A DNA stretch of 64,000 nucleotides from Stappia sp. WLB 29. Lineage in GTDB: Bacteria > Pseudomonadota > Alphaproteobacteria > Rhizobiales > Stappiaceae. The notes beneath the pieces are model-generated. The model ran no database searches. It was not told the origin of the DNA and saw only the letters and a program-made list of their open reading frames with translations. Position numbers and translations under genes: made by a program. Positions 19,256 to 28,597 of the stretch are shown one piece after another (position 1 is the first letter of the stretch; each line of letters opens with the position of its first letter). The stretch is from the NCBI RefSeq assembly GCF_023507705.1, contig NZ_JALBGD010000001.1:663212-727211 (forward strand), written 5' to 3'.

Positions 19256-20094
19256 GCCAGATCGACGACCTGCCGCCGCTGCGCGACATCATCCGCACCC
19301 ATGAGCTGCTGGCCCGCAAATCGCTGGGGCAGAACTTCCTGCTCGACCTGAACCTGACGCTCAAAGTCGCCCGCACCGCCGGAGACCTGAGCGAATGCAC
19401 GGTGCTCGAGGTCGGGCCGGGTCCCGGCGGCCTCACCCGCGCTCTGCTGGTTGCGGGCGCAAGGCGCGTGGTGGCTGTCGAGAAAGATGCCCGGTGCCTG
19501 CCGGCGCTCGCCGAGATCTCCGCCCGCTATCCCGGACGACTGGAGGTGCTGGAGGCAGACGCACTGACCATCGATCTGGAGCGCATCGCCGATGGCAGCC
19601 CGCTGAAGATCGTCGCCAACCTGCCCTATAATGTCGGAACCCAGCTGCTGGTCGACTGGATCACCAGTGCAAGCTGGCCACCGCTCTGGCAGTCGCTGAC
19701 GCTGATGTTTCAAAAGGAAGTGGCCGAGCGCATCGTCGCCGAGCCCGGCAGCAAGGCCTATGGCCGCCTCGGCGTGCTGGCCGGCTGGCGCTGTCACGCA
19801 ACGCTCGCCTTCGAGGTCGGGCCGAAGGCCTTTACACCGCCACCGAAAGTCACCTCGGCCATCGTCCACCTGACTCCGCGCAAGACGCCGCTCGACTGCG
19901 ACCTGAAGGCGCTGGAGCGCCTCACCGCCGCAGCCTTCGGCCAGCGCCGCAAGATGCTGCGCGCCAGCCTCAAGCCGCTTGCCGCCGACGCGGAGGCACG
20001 TATCGCTGCCACCGGAATCGAGCCGACCATGCGTGCCGAGCAGCTCGACATCGCCGACTTCGTCAAGCTGGCCAACGCCTTCGCTACCGGCTGA
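19252..20094 (+). CDS. rsmA: 16S rRNA dimethyladenosine transferase
   Basis: A 280-residue KsgA/RsmA methyltransferase that dimethylates the two adjacent adenines in the 3' terminal hairpin of 16S rRNA. Recognised by [10 protein letters not shown] at the N-terminus, SAM motif [10 protein letters not shown], the catalytic NLPYN and the C-terminal helical domain containing [13 protein letters not shown]. The ATG overlaps the pdxA stop. It is followed by a strong hairpin terminator. Confidence 0.96.
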   Translation: MSQIDDLPPLRDIIRTHELLARKSLGQNFLLDLNLTLKVARTAGDLSECTVLEVGPGPGGLTRALLVAGARRVVAVEKDARCLPALAEISARYPGRLEVLEADALTIDLERIADGSPLKIVANLPYNVGTQLLVDWITSASWPPLWQSLTLMFQKEVAERIVAEPGSKAYGRLGVLAGWRCHATLAFEVGPKAFTPPPKVTSAIVHLTPRKTPLDCDLKALERLTAAAFGQRRKMLRASLKPLAADAEARIAATGIEPTMRAEQLDIADFVKLANAFATG

Positions 20095-20125
20095 CGCTCT
20101 CTCCTATAAGGGCTGCCGATATGAA

Positions 20126-20149
20126 AAAGGCGCCCCAAAGGGCGCCTTT
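20126..20149. terminator. Bidirectional intrinsic terminator between rsmA and gmk
   Basis: Ten-bp stem AAAGGCGCCC at 20126-20135 with 20140-20149 around a CAAA loop. The A run on one side and T run on the other suit both convergent genes. Confidence 0.9.
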
Positions 20150-20182
20150 CCTCCATGCGGTTCGTGTTCGGCGCGCCAGCCC

Positions 20183-20878
20183 TCAGGCCTCGCCGGTCTC
20201 GCGCCTCAGGTCCTCGACCATGCCCTCGATGAACGGGCCGATGGCCGGGCTGCGCTCGCGGCGCAACCGCTCGGCGCGCAGGATCGACAGCGCGCCGCCG
20301 AATGCGGTCTGCAGGTCGTCGTTGACGATCACATAGTCATAGTCCTGCCAGTGCTTCATCTCGCCGACCGCCGTCTTCAGGCGGCGCTGGATGACGTCCT
20401 CCTCATCCTCTGCCCGGCGGTGCAGGCGCGACTTCATCTCAGCGATGGACGGCGGCAGGATGAACACCGACACCACGTCGCCGCGCATCTTCTCGTAAAG
20501 TTGGAACGTGCCCTGGATATCGATGTCGAACAGGACGTCGCGACCGCCGGCCAGCGCCTGCTCCACCGGATCGCGCGGCGTGCCGTAATAATTGCCGTGC
20601 ACCTCGGCCCACTCCAGCAGTTCGCCGCGGTCGCGCATCTGCTCGAAGCGCTCGCGCGAGATGAAGTGGTAGTGCACCCCGTCGATCTCGCTCGACCGGC
20701 GCGGCCGCGTGGTGACGGATACGGAAAGCTCCAGGCTGTGCTTTTCCCGGTCGAGAAGCTGCCGCGCGATTGTCGACTTGCCCGCGCCCGACGGCGAGGA
20801 CAGCACCAGCATCAGTCCGCGCCGACGCGCTGCCGCCTCGCTCGATGTCACAACCGTTCCGTCGGCCGCTGTCGTCAT
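20183..20878 (-). CDS. gmk: Guanylate kinase
   Basis: A 231-residue enzyme converting GMP to GDP with ATP. The P-loop LSSPSGAGKST follows a 20-residue variable N-terminus; the GMP-binding block SVSVTTRPRRSSEIDGVHYHF and the lid EVHGNYYGTP are intact, as is the IDIQGTFQLYEKM core strand. It lies 21 bases after yicC on the same strand, in the common yicC-gmk pairing. Confidence 0.96.
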   Translation of the reverse strand: MTTAADGTVVTSSEAAARRRGLMLVLSSPSGAGKSTIARQLLDREKHSLELSVSVTTRPRRSSEIDGVHYHFISRERFEQMRDRGELLEWAEVHGNYYGTPRDPVEQALAGGRDVLFDIDIQGTFQLYEKMRGDVVSVFILPPSIAEMKSRLHRRAEDEEDVIQRRLKTAVGEMKHWQDYDYVIVNDDLQTAFGGALSILRAERLRRERSPAIGPFIEGMVEDLRRETGEA

Positions 20879-20899
20879 GCCCCTGCCCCGTTGGTTCTG

Positions 20900-21796
20900 T
20901 TATTCAAGGTTTTGAATCTGCTCGCGCATCTGGTCGATGACCGTCTTGAGCTCCAGCCCGATGGCCGTCAGCTCCGTGCCGTTCGACTTGGAACAGAGCG
21001 TGTTGGCCTCGCGGTTGAACTCCTGCGCGAGAAAATCGAGCCGCCGGCCGACCGGGCCGCCTGCATCCAGCAATTCGCGCGCCGCCTGCACATGGGCTAC
21101 CAGCCGGTCCAGCTCCTCGCGAATGTCCGCCTTGGTGGCGAGCAACGCTGCCTCCTGGTGCAGCCGCGCCGGATCGAGCGCCGTACTGCTGCCCATGAGC
21201 GCCTCGACCTGCGCTGCGAGCCGTGCCCGGATCGCCTCCGGTGCCCGGCAGGGCGCAGCTTCCGCCTGGCCCGTCAGCTCGGCGATCGTCGCCAGTTGGC
21301 CGCGCAAGACCGTGGCAATGGCCGCGCCTTCGTTGCGGCGCATGCGGGCAAGCTCCTCCAGCGCGCTTTCCAGCGACGCCTTCAGCGCCTCGATCAGCGC
21401 TTCGCGCTCCGCCGGATCTTCCTCCGGCTCCTTCCATTCGATGACGCCGCGCTGCGATAGGATACCATCGAGGGCAACGGGCGCCGCATCGGGCAGACGC
21501 TGGCGCACGGTGTCGAGCGCCGATAGCAACGCATCCAGCGCCGCCTCGTTGATCTGCGGCACCGCCTCGCCCTGACTGCGCTGATAGCTGAGCCCTATGG
21601 TGACGTTACCGCGGGTGAGACGACGCCCCGCCGCTTCGCGGCAGAAGCCTTCCAACGCTTCCAGCCCGCCGGGCAGGCGCATGCGCAGGTCCAGCCCCTT
21701 GCCGTTGACCGAGCGCAGCTCCCACGTCCACCGCGCAGCCCCGAAGGCACCGTCGGCACGGCCGAAGCCGGTCATGCTGCAAAGCGAAAGTGTCAT
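20900..21796 (-). CDS. yicC: YicC/YloC family endoribonuclease
   Basis: A 298-residue YicC-type protein. It starts with SMTGFGRADG and WELRSVNGKGLDLRMRLP, both diagnostic, and ends with the conserved acidic block QEFNREANTLCSKSNGTELT followed by KTVIDQMREQIQNLE. YicC proteins are recognised as RNases acting on small RNAs in E. coli. The ATG at 21796 gives the family N-terminus; a longer open frame upstream is not conserved. It lies between mltG and gmk, a common alphaproteobacterial order. Confidence 0.93.
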   Translation of the reverse strand: MTLSLCSMTGFGRADGAFGAARWTWELRSVNGKGLDLRMRLPGGLEALEGFCREAAGRRLTRGNVTIGLSYQRSQGEAVPQINEAALDALLSALDTVRQRLPDAAPVALDGILSQRGVIEWKEPEEDPAEREALIEALKASLESALEELARMRRNEGAAIATVLRGQLATIAELTGQAEAAPCRAPEAIRARLAAQVEALMGSSTALDPARLHQEAALLATKADIREELDRLVAHVQAARELLDAGGPVGRRLDFLAQEFNREANTLCSKSNGTELTAIGLELKTVIDQMREQIQNLE

Positions 21797-21849
21797 CTGC
21801 GAAACTGCCCCCACAGGTCTGGAATCACGCAACAATCAGGGCGTCCGGC

Positions 21850-23052
21850 TTAGCCGCCGCTGCCTCCGTTGGCGGCTCCGCCCTGCGCACCCTGTTCCTC
21901 GCGCTCGCGACGCTCGCGCTCCACCTGACGCCAGCGCGCGACATTGCGCTGATGCTGTTCGTAGGTCTCCGCAAAGACATGACCGCCGGTACCGTCAGCC
22001 ACGAAATAGAGGTCCTTCGTGCGCGAGGGATTGGCGACCGACTCCATGGCCGCGCGCCCCGGATTTCCGATCGGGCCCGGTGGCAGCCGGTCGATCTGGT
22101 AGGTATTGTAGGGATTGCGGGCGTCGAGCTCCGAGCGGGTGATCGCCGAACGGTCCTGCAGCCAGGCCTCGCCGCCGTAAAGGCCGTAAAGAATGGTCGG
22201 ATCCGACTGCAGGCGCATGCCCTGGCGCAGGCGGTTGACGAAGACGCCGGCCACGCGCGGCCGCTCGTCGGCCCGCGCCGTCTCCTTCTCGACGATGGAA
22301 GCAAGCACCACCAGTTCCTCCGGCGTTTCCACCGGCAGGCCTTCCGTACGTCGGTTCCAGATGTCGGCCAGTGCCTTGGTCTGCGCGTCCTTCATCTGCT
22401 GGATGATCTGCGCCCGGGTGGTGCCGCGCGTGAATGTATAGGTCTCGGGCAGCAGCGCCCCTTCCGGCGGAATTTCGTCCAACTCGCCGGTCAACACCGG
22501 ATGCTCGCGCACCCGGGCGACGATCTGCGCGCTCGTCCAGCCCTCCGGCACGGTCACCGTATGATAGACAGCCTTGCCGCCGACGAGGTCGTCCATCACC
22601 TGGCGCATCGAGACGCCGGGAGCGAACGCATATTCGCCCGCCTTCAGCCGGGCGGCATTCTTGTAGGCCTGCACGCCGGCCCAGAACACGTTGGAATCCT
22701 CGATGACGCCCTGGTTCTCGAGCGTGTCGGCAATCATCCGCAGTCCGGAGCCCGAGGGAATGACCACCGTCTTTTCCGCCGTGAGCGGGCCTGGCGCGTC
22801 GAACTCGGCCTTGCCCCAGTAGAGAATCGCGCCGGTACCGATCACCACCAGCACGGCCAGCGACAGCAGCGCATTGACGACGATGACGAGAGGATTGCGG
22901 ACATGGCGCGAACGCAGCGGCGGCGGTGGGGCCTGCTCCGGCTGAATCGCTTCGCGCGGGCTCTTGGGATGGGGGCGAAACGGAGCGCCCTCGTCCTTGG
23001 GAGAACTCTCGGAGGAAACGTTGTCGGTCTCTCGGCCTGGCGTCTCGGTCAT
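21850..23052 (-). CDS. mltG: Endolytic murein transglycosylase
   Basis: A 400-residue inner-membrane lytic transglycosylase that cuts nascent peptidoglycan and terminates glycan strands. It has a proline-rich cytoplasmic N-terminus of about 50 residues, one membrane helix (about 54-79), a LysM-like region, then the YceG domain with the catalytic Glu in LASIVEKET. The segments LQSDPTILYG and NPYNTYQIDRLPPGPIGNPG are family signatures. The C-terminal Arg/Glu-rich tail is low complexity. It lies downstream of the fab genes, as is common in proteobacteria. Confidence 0.94.
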   Translation of the reverse strand: MTETPGRETDNVSSESSPKDEGAPFRPHPKSPREAIQPEQAPPPPLRSRHVRNPLVIVVNALLSLAVLVVIGTGAILYWGKAEFDAPGPLTAEKTVVIPSGSGLRMIADTLENQGVIEDSNVFWAGVQAYKNAARLKAGEYAFAPGVSMRQVMDDLVGGKAVYHTVTVPEGWTSAQIVARVREHPVLTGELDEIPPEGALLPETYTFTRGTTRAQIIQQMKDAQTKALADIWNRRTEGLPVETPEELVVLASIVEKETARADERPRVAGVFVNRLRQGMRLQSDPTILYGLYGGEAWLQDRSAITRSELDARNPYNTYQIDRLPPGPIGNPGRAAMESVANPSRTKDLYFVADGTGGHVFAETYEQHQRNVARWRQVERERREREEQGAQGGAANGGSGG

Positions 23053-23208
23053 CTGTCCTGTCCGGTCCTTTTGATCGAGGCAATGGACATGCCACTTGGC
23101 CCGAAATTATGGCCAAACCGGGAAGGATCGCTCCGCCCGGCGCAACTTGGGATCGGCTTCGCCGGTCGCGAGAGGAAAACCCGCTCGCCACCGGCGCAGG
23201 AAGTCCTG

Positions 23209-24474
23209 TCAGGCCGCGACCTTGCGGAAAACGAGCGAGGCATTGGTGCCGCCGAAACCGAAGGAGTTCGACAGCGCCGTATCCACGTTCATGCGCTTTG
23301 CCGTCTTCGGAACCAGATCGATCTCGGTCTCGACGGACGGGTTGTCGAGGTTGATCGTCGGCGGAACCATGCTGTCGCGGATCGCCAGCAGCGAGAAGAT
23401 CGCCTCGATGGCACCGGCGGCTCCGAGCAGGTGACCGGTCGACGACTTGGTCGACGACATGGTCAGCCGCGCGGCGCTGTCGCCGGCGAGACGCTGGATC
23501 GCGCCGAGTTCGATCTCGTCGCCGAGCGGCGTCGAGGTGCCATGCGCGTTGATATAGTCGATGTCGGCCGGGGCAAGGCCGGCACGCTTGAGCGCTGCCT
23601 GCATGCAGCGATAGGCGCCATCGCCGTCCGAGGCCGGAGCGGTGATATGATAGGCATCGCCCGAGAGGCCGTAGCCGACCACTTCGCCGTAGATCTTCGC
23701 GCCGCGAGCCTTGGCGCGCTCGTACTCCTCGAGCACGACGACCCCCGCGCCCTCGCCCATGACGAAGCCGTCGCGGTCCTTGTCGTAGGGACGCGAAGCC
23801 GCCTCGGCGCGGTCGTTGAAGCCGGTCGACAGGGCGCGTGCGGCGGCAAAGCCGGCCAGCGACAGTCGACAGACCGGCGATTCGGCACCGCCCGCCACCA
23901 TCATGTCGGCGTCGTCGAGCGCGATCAGCCGCGCTGCGTCGCCGATGGCATGGGCGCCGGTCGAGCACGCCGTGACGACCGCATGGTTCGGTCCCTTGAG
24001 ACCGTGGCGGATCGACACGTAACCGCTGGCCAGATTGATCAGCCGGCCGGGAATGAAGAAGGGAGAGATGCGCCGGGGACCCTTGTCGCGCATCACATGG
24101 GCCGTGGCCTCTATTCCCTGCAGACCACCGATACCGGAGCCGATCAGGACGCCTGCGCGATTCTGGTCTTCCGCCGACTTCGCGGACCAGCCGCTGTCAC
24201 GGATCGCCTGTTCGGCGGCAGCCATGCCGAAGATGATGAATTCGTCGACCTTGCGCTGCTCCTTCGGATCCATCCAGTCGTCCGGATTGAAGGTTCCGTT
24301 CGACCCGTCTCCGCGGGGAATCTGGCAAGCGATCTGACAGGCGAGATCGTCGACCTCAAAATGGCTGATGCGGGAGGCTCCGCTCCTGCCCTCGAGAATT
24401 CTGGACCAGCTCTCCTCGACACCGCACGCCAGGGGCGTGACCATGCCAAGGCCGGTAACGACTACTCGCCTCAT
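23209..24474 (-). CDS. fabF: Beta-ketoacyl-ACP synthase II
   Basis: A 421-residue KAS II extending acyl-ACP by two carbons with malonyl-ACP in fatty acid synthesis. The catalytic triad is complete: Cys170 in TACSTG, His311 in NAHGTS and His348 in SSTGHLLGAAGA. Two adjacent ATG codons (24477 and 24474) compete; AGG spacing favours the inner one, a difference of one residue. It lies 60 bases downstream of acpP. A second, divergent ketosynthase gene occurs at 57.9 kb, so this copy is the housekeeping one by context. Confidence 0.96.
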   Translation of the reverse strand: MRRVVVTGLGMVTPLACGVEESWSRILEGRSGASRISHFEVDDLACQIACQIPRGDGSNGTFNPDDWMDPKEQRKVDEFIIFGMAAAEQAIRDSGWSAKSAEDQNRAGVLIGSGIGGLQGIEATAHVMRDKGPRRISPFFIPGRLINLASGYVSIRHGLKGPNHAVVTACSTGAHAIGDAARLIALDDADMMVAGGAESPVCRLSLAGFAAARALSTGFNDRAEAASRPYDKDRDGFVMGEGAGVVVLEEYERAKARGAKIYGEVVGYGLSGDAYHITAPASDGDGAYRCMQAALKRAGLAPADIDYINAHGTSTPLGDEIELGAIQRLAGDSAARLTMSSTKSSTGHLLGAAGAIEAIFSLLAIRDSMVPPTINLDNPSVETEIDLVPKTAKRMNVDTALSNSFGFGGTNASLVFRKVAA

Positions 24475-24534
24475 CATGAACCTGTATCTGGCGCGTCGGG
24501 CGGACACGAAGCCCGCCCGATGCGGAAAACTGAA

Positions 24535-24771
24535 TCAGCCGGCGTTCTTTTCCAGGAACTTCACGGCGTCGCCGACGGTCAGGATCGTCTCGGCGGCATC
24601 GTCCGGGATTTCCACGCCGAACTCTTCCTCGAAAGCCATGACCAGCTCAACGGTGTCGAGGCTGTCGGCGCCCAGATCGTCGATGAAGCTCGCCTCCATG
24701 GTAACCTTGTCGGCATCGACGCCGAGGTGCTCGATAACGATCTTCTTTACCCGATCCGCGATGTCGCTCAT
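24535..24771 (-). CDS. acpP: Acyl carrier protein
   Basis: A 78-residue acidic ACP with the phosphopantetheine attachment Ser37 in GADSLDTVE. Sequence and length are those of the housekeeping carrier for fatty acid synthesis. GAGGAATTC precedes the ATG. It is flanked by fabG and fabF in the standard fabD-fabG-acpP-fabF order. The 292-base gap upstream is larger than elsewhere in the cluster, so acpP probably has its own strong promoter. Confidence 0.97.
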   Translation of the reverse strand: MSDIADRVKKIVIEHLGVDADKVTMEASFIDDLGADSLDTVELVMAFEEEFGVEIPDDAAETILTVGDAVKFLEKNAG

Positions 24772-25063
24772 TTCAGAATTCCTCAGTTGCTTCCAACGGT
24801 TTTCGCTAGTTCAGCGCTCAGCGCCGCACCTCGTACCCGATCTCCGGAGCTCGGCACCGGAACGAGGCGAATGGGATCCAGCCCGCACCATGTCCGATCC
24901 GGCGACCACGGCCGGCCGGACTGGCCGCGCCCGAGCGCCGATCATTCGTGAACGGGTTCGCTGGCCGGCGGGTTCCTAACACACTTTATAGGGCTTGACC
25001 AGCCGCCGCACGGCCCCGCGGAACGCCTGTTCCGCAGGGCCGGAAGCGGTCGGGTTTGCCAAG
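24772..25063 (-). promoter_or_regulatory. Intergenic region with likely acpP promoter
   Basis: On the minus strand a TATAAA at 24990-24985 with a GTGCGG about 15 bases upstream forms a passable sigma-70 promoter, leaving a leader of about 210 bases before acpP. The box call is weak, but a separate promoter for acpP fits the need for far more ACP than FabG. Confidence 0.4.
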
Positions 25064-25801
25064 TCAAATCATGGCCATACCGCCATTGACATGCAGCGTC
25101 TCGCCGGTCACGTAGGCGGCTTCCTCGCTGGCGAGGTAGAGCGCCGCCGCAGCGATCTCGTCCGCCTTTCCGAGGCGGCCAGCCGGCACGGTGGTGAGGA
25201 TCGATTCCTTCTGCTTGTCGTTGAGCGCGTCGGTCATCGGGGTCTCGATGAAGCCGGGCGCGATCGTGTTCACCGTAATGTTGCGCGAGGCGACCTCGCG
25301 CGCAAGCGACTTGGCCATGCCGATGAGGCCGGCCTTGGCCGCAGCGTAGTTGCCCTGGCCCGGATTTCCGGTCACGCCGACCACCGAGGCGATGTTGATG
25401 ATGCGGCCGTAGCGGCGGCGCATCATGCCCTTCACGGCAGCGCGGCACAGGCGGAAGCCGGCCGTCAGGTTGACCTCGATGACGTCGTCCCACTCTTCGT
25501 CTTTCATGCGCATGAAGAGGTTGTCGCGGGTGATGCCGGCATTGTTGACCAGGATGTCGAGCTGGCCCATCGCCGCTTCGGCGGCCGGCACGAGGGCATC
25601 GACCGCCGTCCGATCGGACAGGTTGGCCGGCAGCACATGCACGCGCTCGCCGAGATCGGCGGCCAGCGCCTCCAGCTTCTCGGCGCGGGTGCCGGACAGC
25701 GCGACGGCGGCGCCGCGGGCGTGCAGGGTCCGGGCGATCGCCTCGCCGATGCCGCCGGTTGCGCCCGTCACGAGCGCGGTCTTGGAAGTCAGGTCGAACA
25801 T
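25064..25801 (-). CDS. fabG: 3-oxoacyl-ACP reductase
   Basis: A 245-residue NADPH-dependent short-chain dehydrogenase reducing beta-ketoacyl-ACP. It has the TGATGGIGEAIA cofactor loop, NNAG, the catalytic Ser-Tyr-Lys in NIASVVGVTGNPGQGNYAAAK, and the C-terminal GETLHVNGGMAM typical of FabG. GAGG lies rather far (12 bases) before the ATG. It sits 38 bases after fabD. As the only FabG in the window it could also serve the second ketosynthase locus at 57.9 kb. Confidence 0.96.
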   Translation of the reverse strand: MFDLTSKTALVTGATGGIGEAIARTLHARGAAVALSGTRAEKLEALAADLGERVHVLPANLSDRTAVDALVPAAEAAMGQLDILVNNAGITRDNLFMRMKDEEWDDVIEVNLTAGFRLCRAAVKGMMRRRYGRIINIASVVGVTGNPGQGNYAAAKAGLIGMAKSLAREVASRNITVNTIAPGFIETPMTDALNDKQKESILTTVPAGRLGKADEIAAAALYLASEEAAYVTGETLHVNGGMAMI

Positions 25802-25839
25802 GGGTCTTTGATCCTCGTCTTGCGATGCGCGCCTTGCGT

Positions 25840-26781
25840 TCAGGCCAGCCGCTCCAGCAGGGCCGCGATGTCGTCGGGCGAATTGACCGCGACGCCGGTC
25901 ATGTCCTTGGCGATGCGTTTGACCATGCCGGTCAGCACCTTGCCGGTGCCTATCTCGTAGGCGGTGTCGACACCGGCCGAGGCCATCCACTCGATGGATT
26001 CGCGCCAGCGCACGGTCCCGGTCACCTGCTCCACCAGCCGGCGGCGAATCTCGTCCGGATCGCTGGTCGGGCCGGCGAGCACGTTGGCGACCAGCGGCAC
26101 GGCCGGCGCATTGAATGTCACCGTCTCGAAGGCGGCGGCCATCGCCTCGGCGGCAGGCTGCATTAGCGCACAGTGGAACGGCGCGCTCACCGGCAGCAGC
26201 ACCGCGCGGCGGGCGCCCCGGCCCTTGGCGATCTCGATGGCCCGCTCGACGGCTCCCTTGTGGCCGGAGACCACCACCTGGCCCGGCGCATTGTCGTTGG
26301 CGGCCTGGCAGACCTCGCCCTGGGCGGCCTCCTCGGCGACCGCGGCAGCCTCGGCATAGTCGAGGCCGAGAAGAGCGGCCATCGCCCCCTCGCCCACCGG
26401 CACCGCCTGCTGCATCGCCGTGCCGCGAATCCGCAGCAGCCGCGCCGCGTCGCCGATCGACAGCGTGCCGGCGGCGGCCAGCGCCGAATACTCGCCCAGC
26501 GAATGGCCGGCCACATATGCAACGCCGGAGGCAAGGTCGAGGCCCCGCGCTTCGGCCGCGCGCATGGCCGCCAGGCTCACCGCCATCAGCGCCGGCTGGG
26601 CATTGGCCGTCAGCGTCAGCTCCTCGGGCGTGCCCGCCCACATGATGTCGCTGAGCTTCTGCCCCAGCGCCTCGTCCACCTCATCGAACACCGCCCGAGC
26701 CTCGGCGAAAGCGTCGGCCAGGTCCTTGCCCATGCCGACAGCCTGGCTGCCCTGTCCCGGAAACGTGAATGCGATACTCAT
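25840..26781 (-). CDS. fabD: Malonyl-CoA:ACP transacylase
   Basis: A 313-residue enzyme loading malonate onto ACP. The N-terminus is FTFPGQGSQAVGMG, the nucleophile serine is in GHSLGEYSALAAAG, and the partner histidine is in PVSAPFHCALM. Start chosen at 26781 for the family N-terminus; an alternative ATG at 26799 adds six residues and has a slightly better purine run. It heads the fabD-fabG unit and is divergent from rpsF, an arrangement common in Hyphomicrobiales. Confidence 0.95.
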   Translation of the reverse strand: MSIAFTFPGQGSQAVGMGKDLADAFAEARAVFDEVDEALGQKLSDIMWAGTPEELTLTANAQPALMAVSLAAMRAAEARGLDLASGVAYVAGHSLGEYSALAAAGTLSIGDAARLLRIRGTAMQQAVPVGEGAMAALLGLDYAEAAAVAEEAAQGEVCQAANDNAPGQVVVSGHKGAVERAIEIAKGRGARRAVLLPVSAPFHCALMQPAAEAMAAAFETVTFNAPAVPLVANVLAGPTSDPDEIRRRLVEQVTGTVRWRESIEWMASAGVDTAYEIGTGKVLTGMVKRIAKDMTGVAVNSPDDIAALLERLA

Positions 26782-26925
26782 TGGCGCTGGCTCCAACATC
26801 CCTTGCGCGGCCGGATTCGCGTCTGCCCGTCCGTCTTGTCTCGAAATGTGCCGCAAAGAGACGTCCTAGGCACATACTGTCAAGGTGGAGCATGGAAAAA
26901 ACACGCGCAATCCCTCCGCTCCGCC

Positions 26926-26953
26926 TTGCGAAGCCGCGCAACTGGTGTATAAG
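26926..26953 (+). promoter_or_regulatory. Sigma-70 promoter of rpsF-rpsR-rplI
   Basis: TTGCGA at 26926-26931, a 16-base spacer and TATAAG at 26948-26953 make a good housekeeping promoter. Transcription from about 26960 leaves a leader of roughly 215 bases ahead of rpsF, in line with post-transcriptional control there. Confidence 0.65.
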
Positions 26954-27097
26954 CCACGCTTCGTTCGGAACTCTGGCCGGGGGCTGAACGGAAGGCCTGC
27001 TGCATGCCGGCTTCTCTTTGAATGAAGAGAGGCAGGCGACAGGCGGGCAGGTCGGCAAAGTGTCGTCCGTCTTCCCGTGTCTCCGCCTTCGAAGTTG

Positions 27098-27127
27098 CTT
27101 CGATCCGCCTTTCTTGAAGGCTCGAAG
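27098..27127 (+). promoter_or_regulatory. Candidate S6:S18-binding autoregulatory hairpin in rpsF leader
   Basis: CTTCGA at 27098-27103 pairs with TCGAAG at 27122-27127; inside, GCCTT (27107-27111) pairs with AAGGC (27117-27121) around TCTTG. The one-sided bulge TCC followed by the G of the upper stem presents a CCG. That matches the known S6:S18 leader motif, where the ribosomal S6-S18 complex binds a bulged CCG upstream of rpsF to repress its operon. Seen: the stem, bulge and position 50 bases before the start. Inferred: the function. Confidence 0.5.
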
Positions 27128-27176
27128 AGGCTTAGCGCCGGGTTCCGGGAACCGAAACGGAAAGAAAGGCACCCTC

Positions 27177-27629
27177 ATGCCGCTTTACGAGCATGTGTTC
27201 CTGGCTCGCCAGGACGTCTCGGCCCAGCAGGTCGAGCAGATGGTCGAGCAGTACAAGGCCCTGATCTCCACCAACGGCGGCAACGTCGGCAAGGTCGAGA
27301 GCTGGGGTCTGCGCACGCTGGCCTACCGCATCAACAAGAACCGCAAGGCTCATTACACGCTGATGAACCTGGACGCCTCCCCGGCCGCCGTGGCCGAGAT
27401 GGAGCGCCAGATGCGCATCAACGAGGACATCCTCCGCTTCATGACGCTGCGCGTCGAGGAGCACGAGGAAGAGCAGTCCGCGATGATGCAGAAGCGCGAC
27501 CGCGACGACCGTCGCGGTGGACGTGGCGATCGCGGTGACCGCGGCGACCGTGGTGATCGCGGCGGCCGTGACCGTGGCGATCGCGGTGATCGTGGCGACC
27601 GCGGCGGACGCCGCTTCGACGAAGAATAA
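27177..27629 (+). CDS. rpsF: 30S ribosomal protein S6
   Basis: A 150-residue S6 with a normal core ([15 protein letters not shown] through [13 protein letters not shown], about 105 residues) and an unusual C-terminal extension of some 45 residues. The tail is a run of RGD/RGG units broken once by an RD step, ending RRFDEE. Arg/Gly/Asp-rich tails on S6 occur in other alphaproteobacteria, but this repeat is nearly perfect. AAAGG precedes the ATG; a longer open frame upstream includes the leader hairpin and is not coding. It lies 12 bases before rpsR. Confidence 0.97.
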   Translation: MPLYEHVFLARQDVSAQQVEQMVEQYKALISTNGGNVGKVESWGLRTLAYRINKNRKAHYTLMNLDASPAAVAEMERQMRINEDILRFMTLRVEEHEEEQSAMMQKRDRDDRRGGRGDRGDRGDRGDRGGRDRGDRGDRGDRGGRRFDEE

Positions 27630-27641
27630 GGAGCTAACGCA

Positions 27642-27890
27642 ATGGTCGATATCGCACAGCTGCCGACGCGCCGCCCCTTCTTCCGCCGTCGCAAGACCTG
27701 CCCGTTCTCCGGTGCCAATGCGCCGAAGATCGACTACAAGGACATCCGCCTCCTGCAGCGCTACATCTCCGAGCGCGGCAAGATCGTGCCGAGCCGCATT
27801 ACCGCGGTGTCCGCCAAGAAGCAGCGCGAGCTCGCGCGCGCCATCAAGCGCGCCCGTTTCCTCGGCCTGCTGCCCTTCGTGATCAAGTAA
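27642..27890 (+). CDS. rpsR: 30S ribosomal protein S18
   Basis: An 82-residue S18 that binds S6 on the 30S platform. The core [35 protein letters not shown] and [18 protein letters not shown] is fully typical. It retains a single Cys in KTCPFSG, not the four of zinc-ribbon S18 forms. The ribosome site AAGGAG is near perfect. It is cotranscribed with rpsF and, 91 bases on, rplI. Confidence 0.98.
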   Translation: MVDIAQLPTRRPFFRRRKTCPFSGANAPKIDYKDIRLLQRYISERGKIVPSRITAVSAKKQRELARAIKRARFLGLLPFVIK

Positions 27891-27981
27891 GGATCACGGC
27901 TTTCCAATCGGCTGGGACAGGCCGGCTCGCCGGCCGTCCCTAACCGCGCAAGACGCGGGACAGACGAAAAGGATCACGACA

Positions 27982-28572
27982 ATGCAGATCATTCTTCTCG
28001 AGCGCGTCGCCAAGCTCGGCCAGATGGGCGAAGTGGTGCGCGTGCGCGACGGCTTCGCGCGCAACTACCTGCTGCCGCAGGGCAAGGCGCTGCGCGCCAC
28101 CAAGTCCAACCTGCAGCGCTTCGAAAGCGAGCGCGCGCAGCTTGAGGCTCGCAACCTGGAGCGCAAGTCTGAGGCCGAGTCGGTCGCCAAGACGCTCGAC
28201 GGCCAGACCTTCACGGTCATCCGCCAGGCTGGCGAGACCGGCCAGCTCTACGGTTCCGTGTCGACCCGCGACATCGCCGACGTGATGACCGAAGGTGGCT
28301 TCTCCTCGGCCCGCTCGCAGGTTCGCCTCGACCGTCCGATCAAGACCATCGGCCTGCACGAAGTCGCGATCGTCCTCCATCCTGAGGTCGAGGTGTCGGT
28401 GACGCTCAACGTCGCCCGCTCCGCCGATGAGGCCGAGCGTCAGGCGCGCGGCGAAGACCTCACCGCCCGCGAGCAGGACACGTTCGAGTTCGAAGAGGAC
28501 GAGGACGAGGATGCCGAGGGCGAGGAGGCCGCTGAGGCCGACGCCGAGGCTGGCGAGGAAGAGGCTCTCTGA
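27982..28572 (+). CDS. rplI: 50S ribosomal protein L9
   Basis: A 196-residue L9. The first 150 residues are standard: [21 protein letters not shown], the long connecting helix and the C-terminal domain ending in [11 protein letters not shown]. It then adds an acidic tail of about 45 residues rich in Glu, Asp and Ala (ending EAGEEEAL), longer than the usual 148-residue protein. AAAAGGATC precedes the ATG. It closes the rpsF-rpsR-rplI operon and is followed by a strong terminator. Confidence 0.97.
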   Translation: MQIILLERVAKLGQMGEVVRVRDGFARNYLLPQGKALRATKSNLQRFESERAQLEARNLERKSEAESVAKTLDGQTFTVIRQAGETGQLYGSVSTRDIADVMTEGGFSSARSQVRLDRPIKTIGLHEVAIVLHPEVEVSVTLNVARSADEAERQARGEDLTAREQDTFEFEEDEDEDAEGEEAAEADAEAGEEEAL

Positions 28573-28597
28573 GCCGCTTTCCACGAGTTCTGAATTG

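Noticed and set aside
21790..24951. 1053-residue plus-strand open frame across mltG, fabF and acpP
   Set aside because: Antisense to well-supported genes with correct ribosome sites and motifs.
27500..27615. CRISPR-like short tandem repeat
   Set aside because: Repeats are in-frame RGD/RGG codons of the S6 tail with no spacers.
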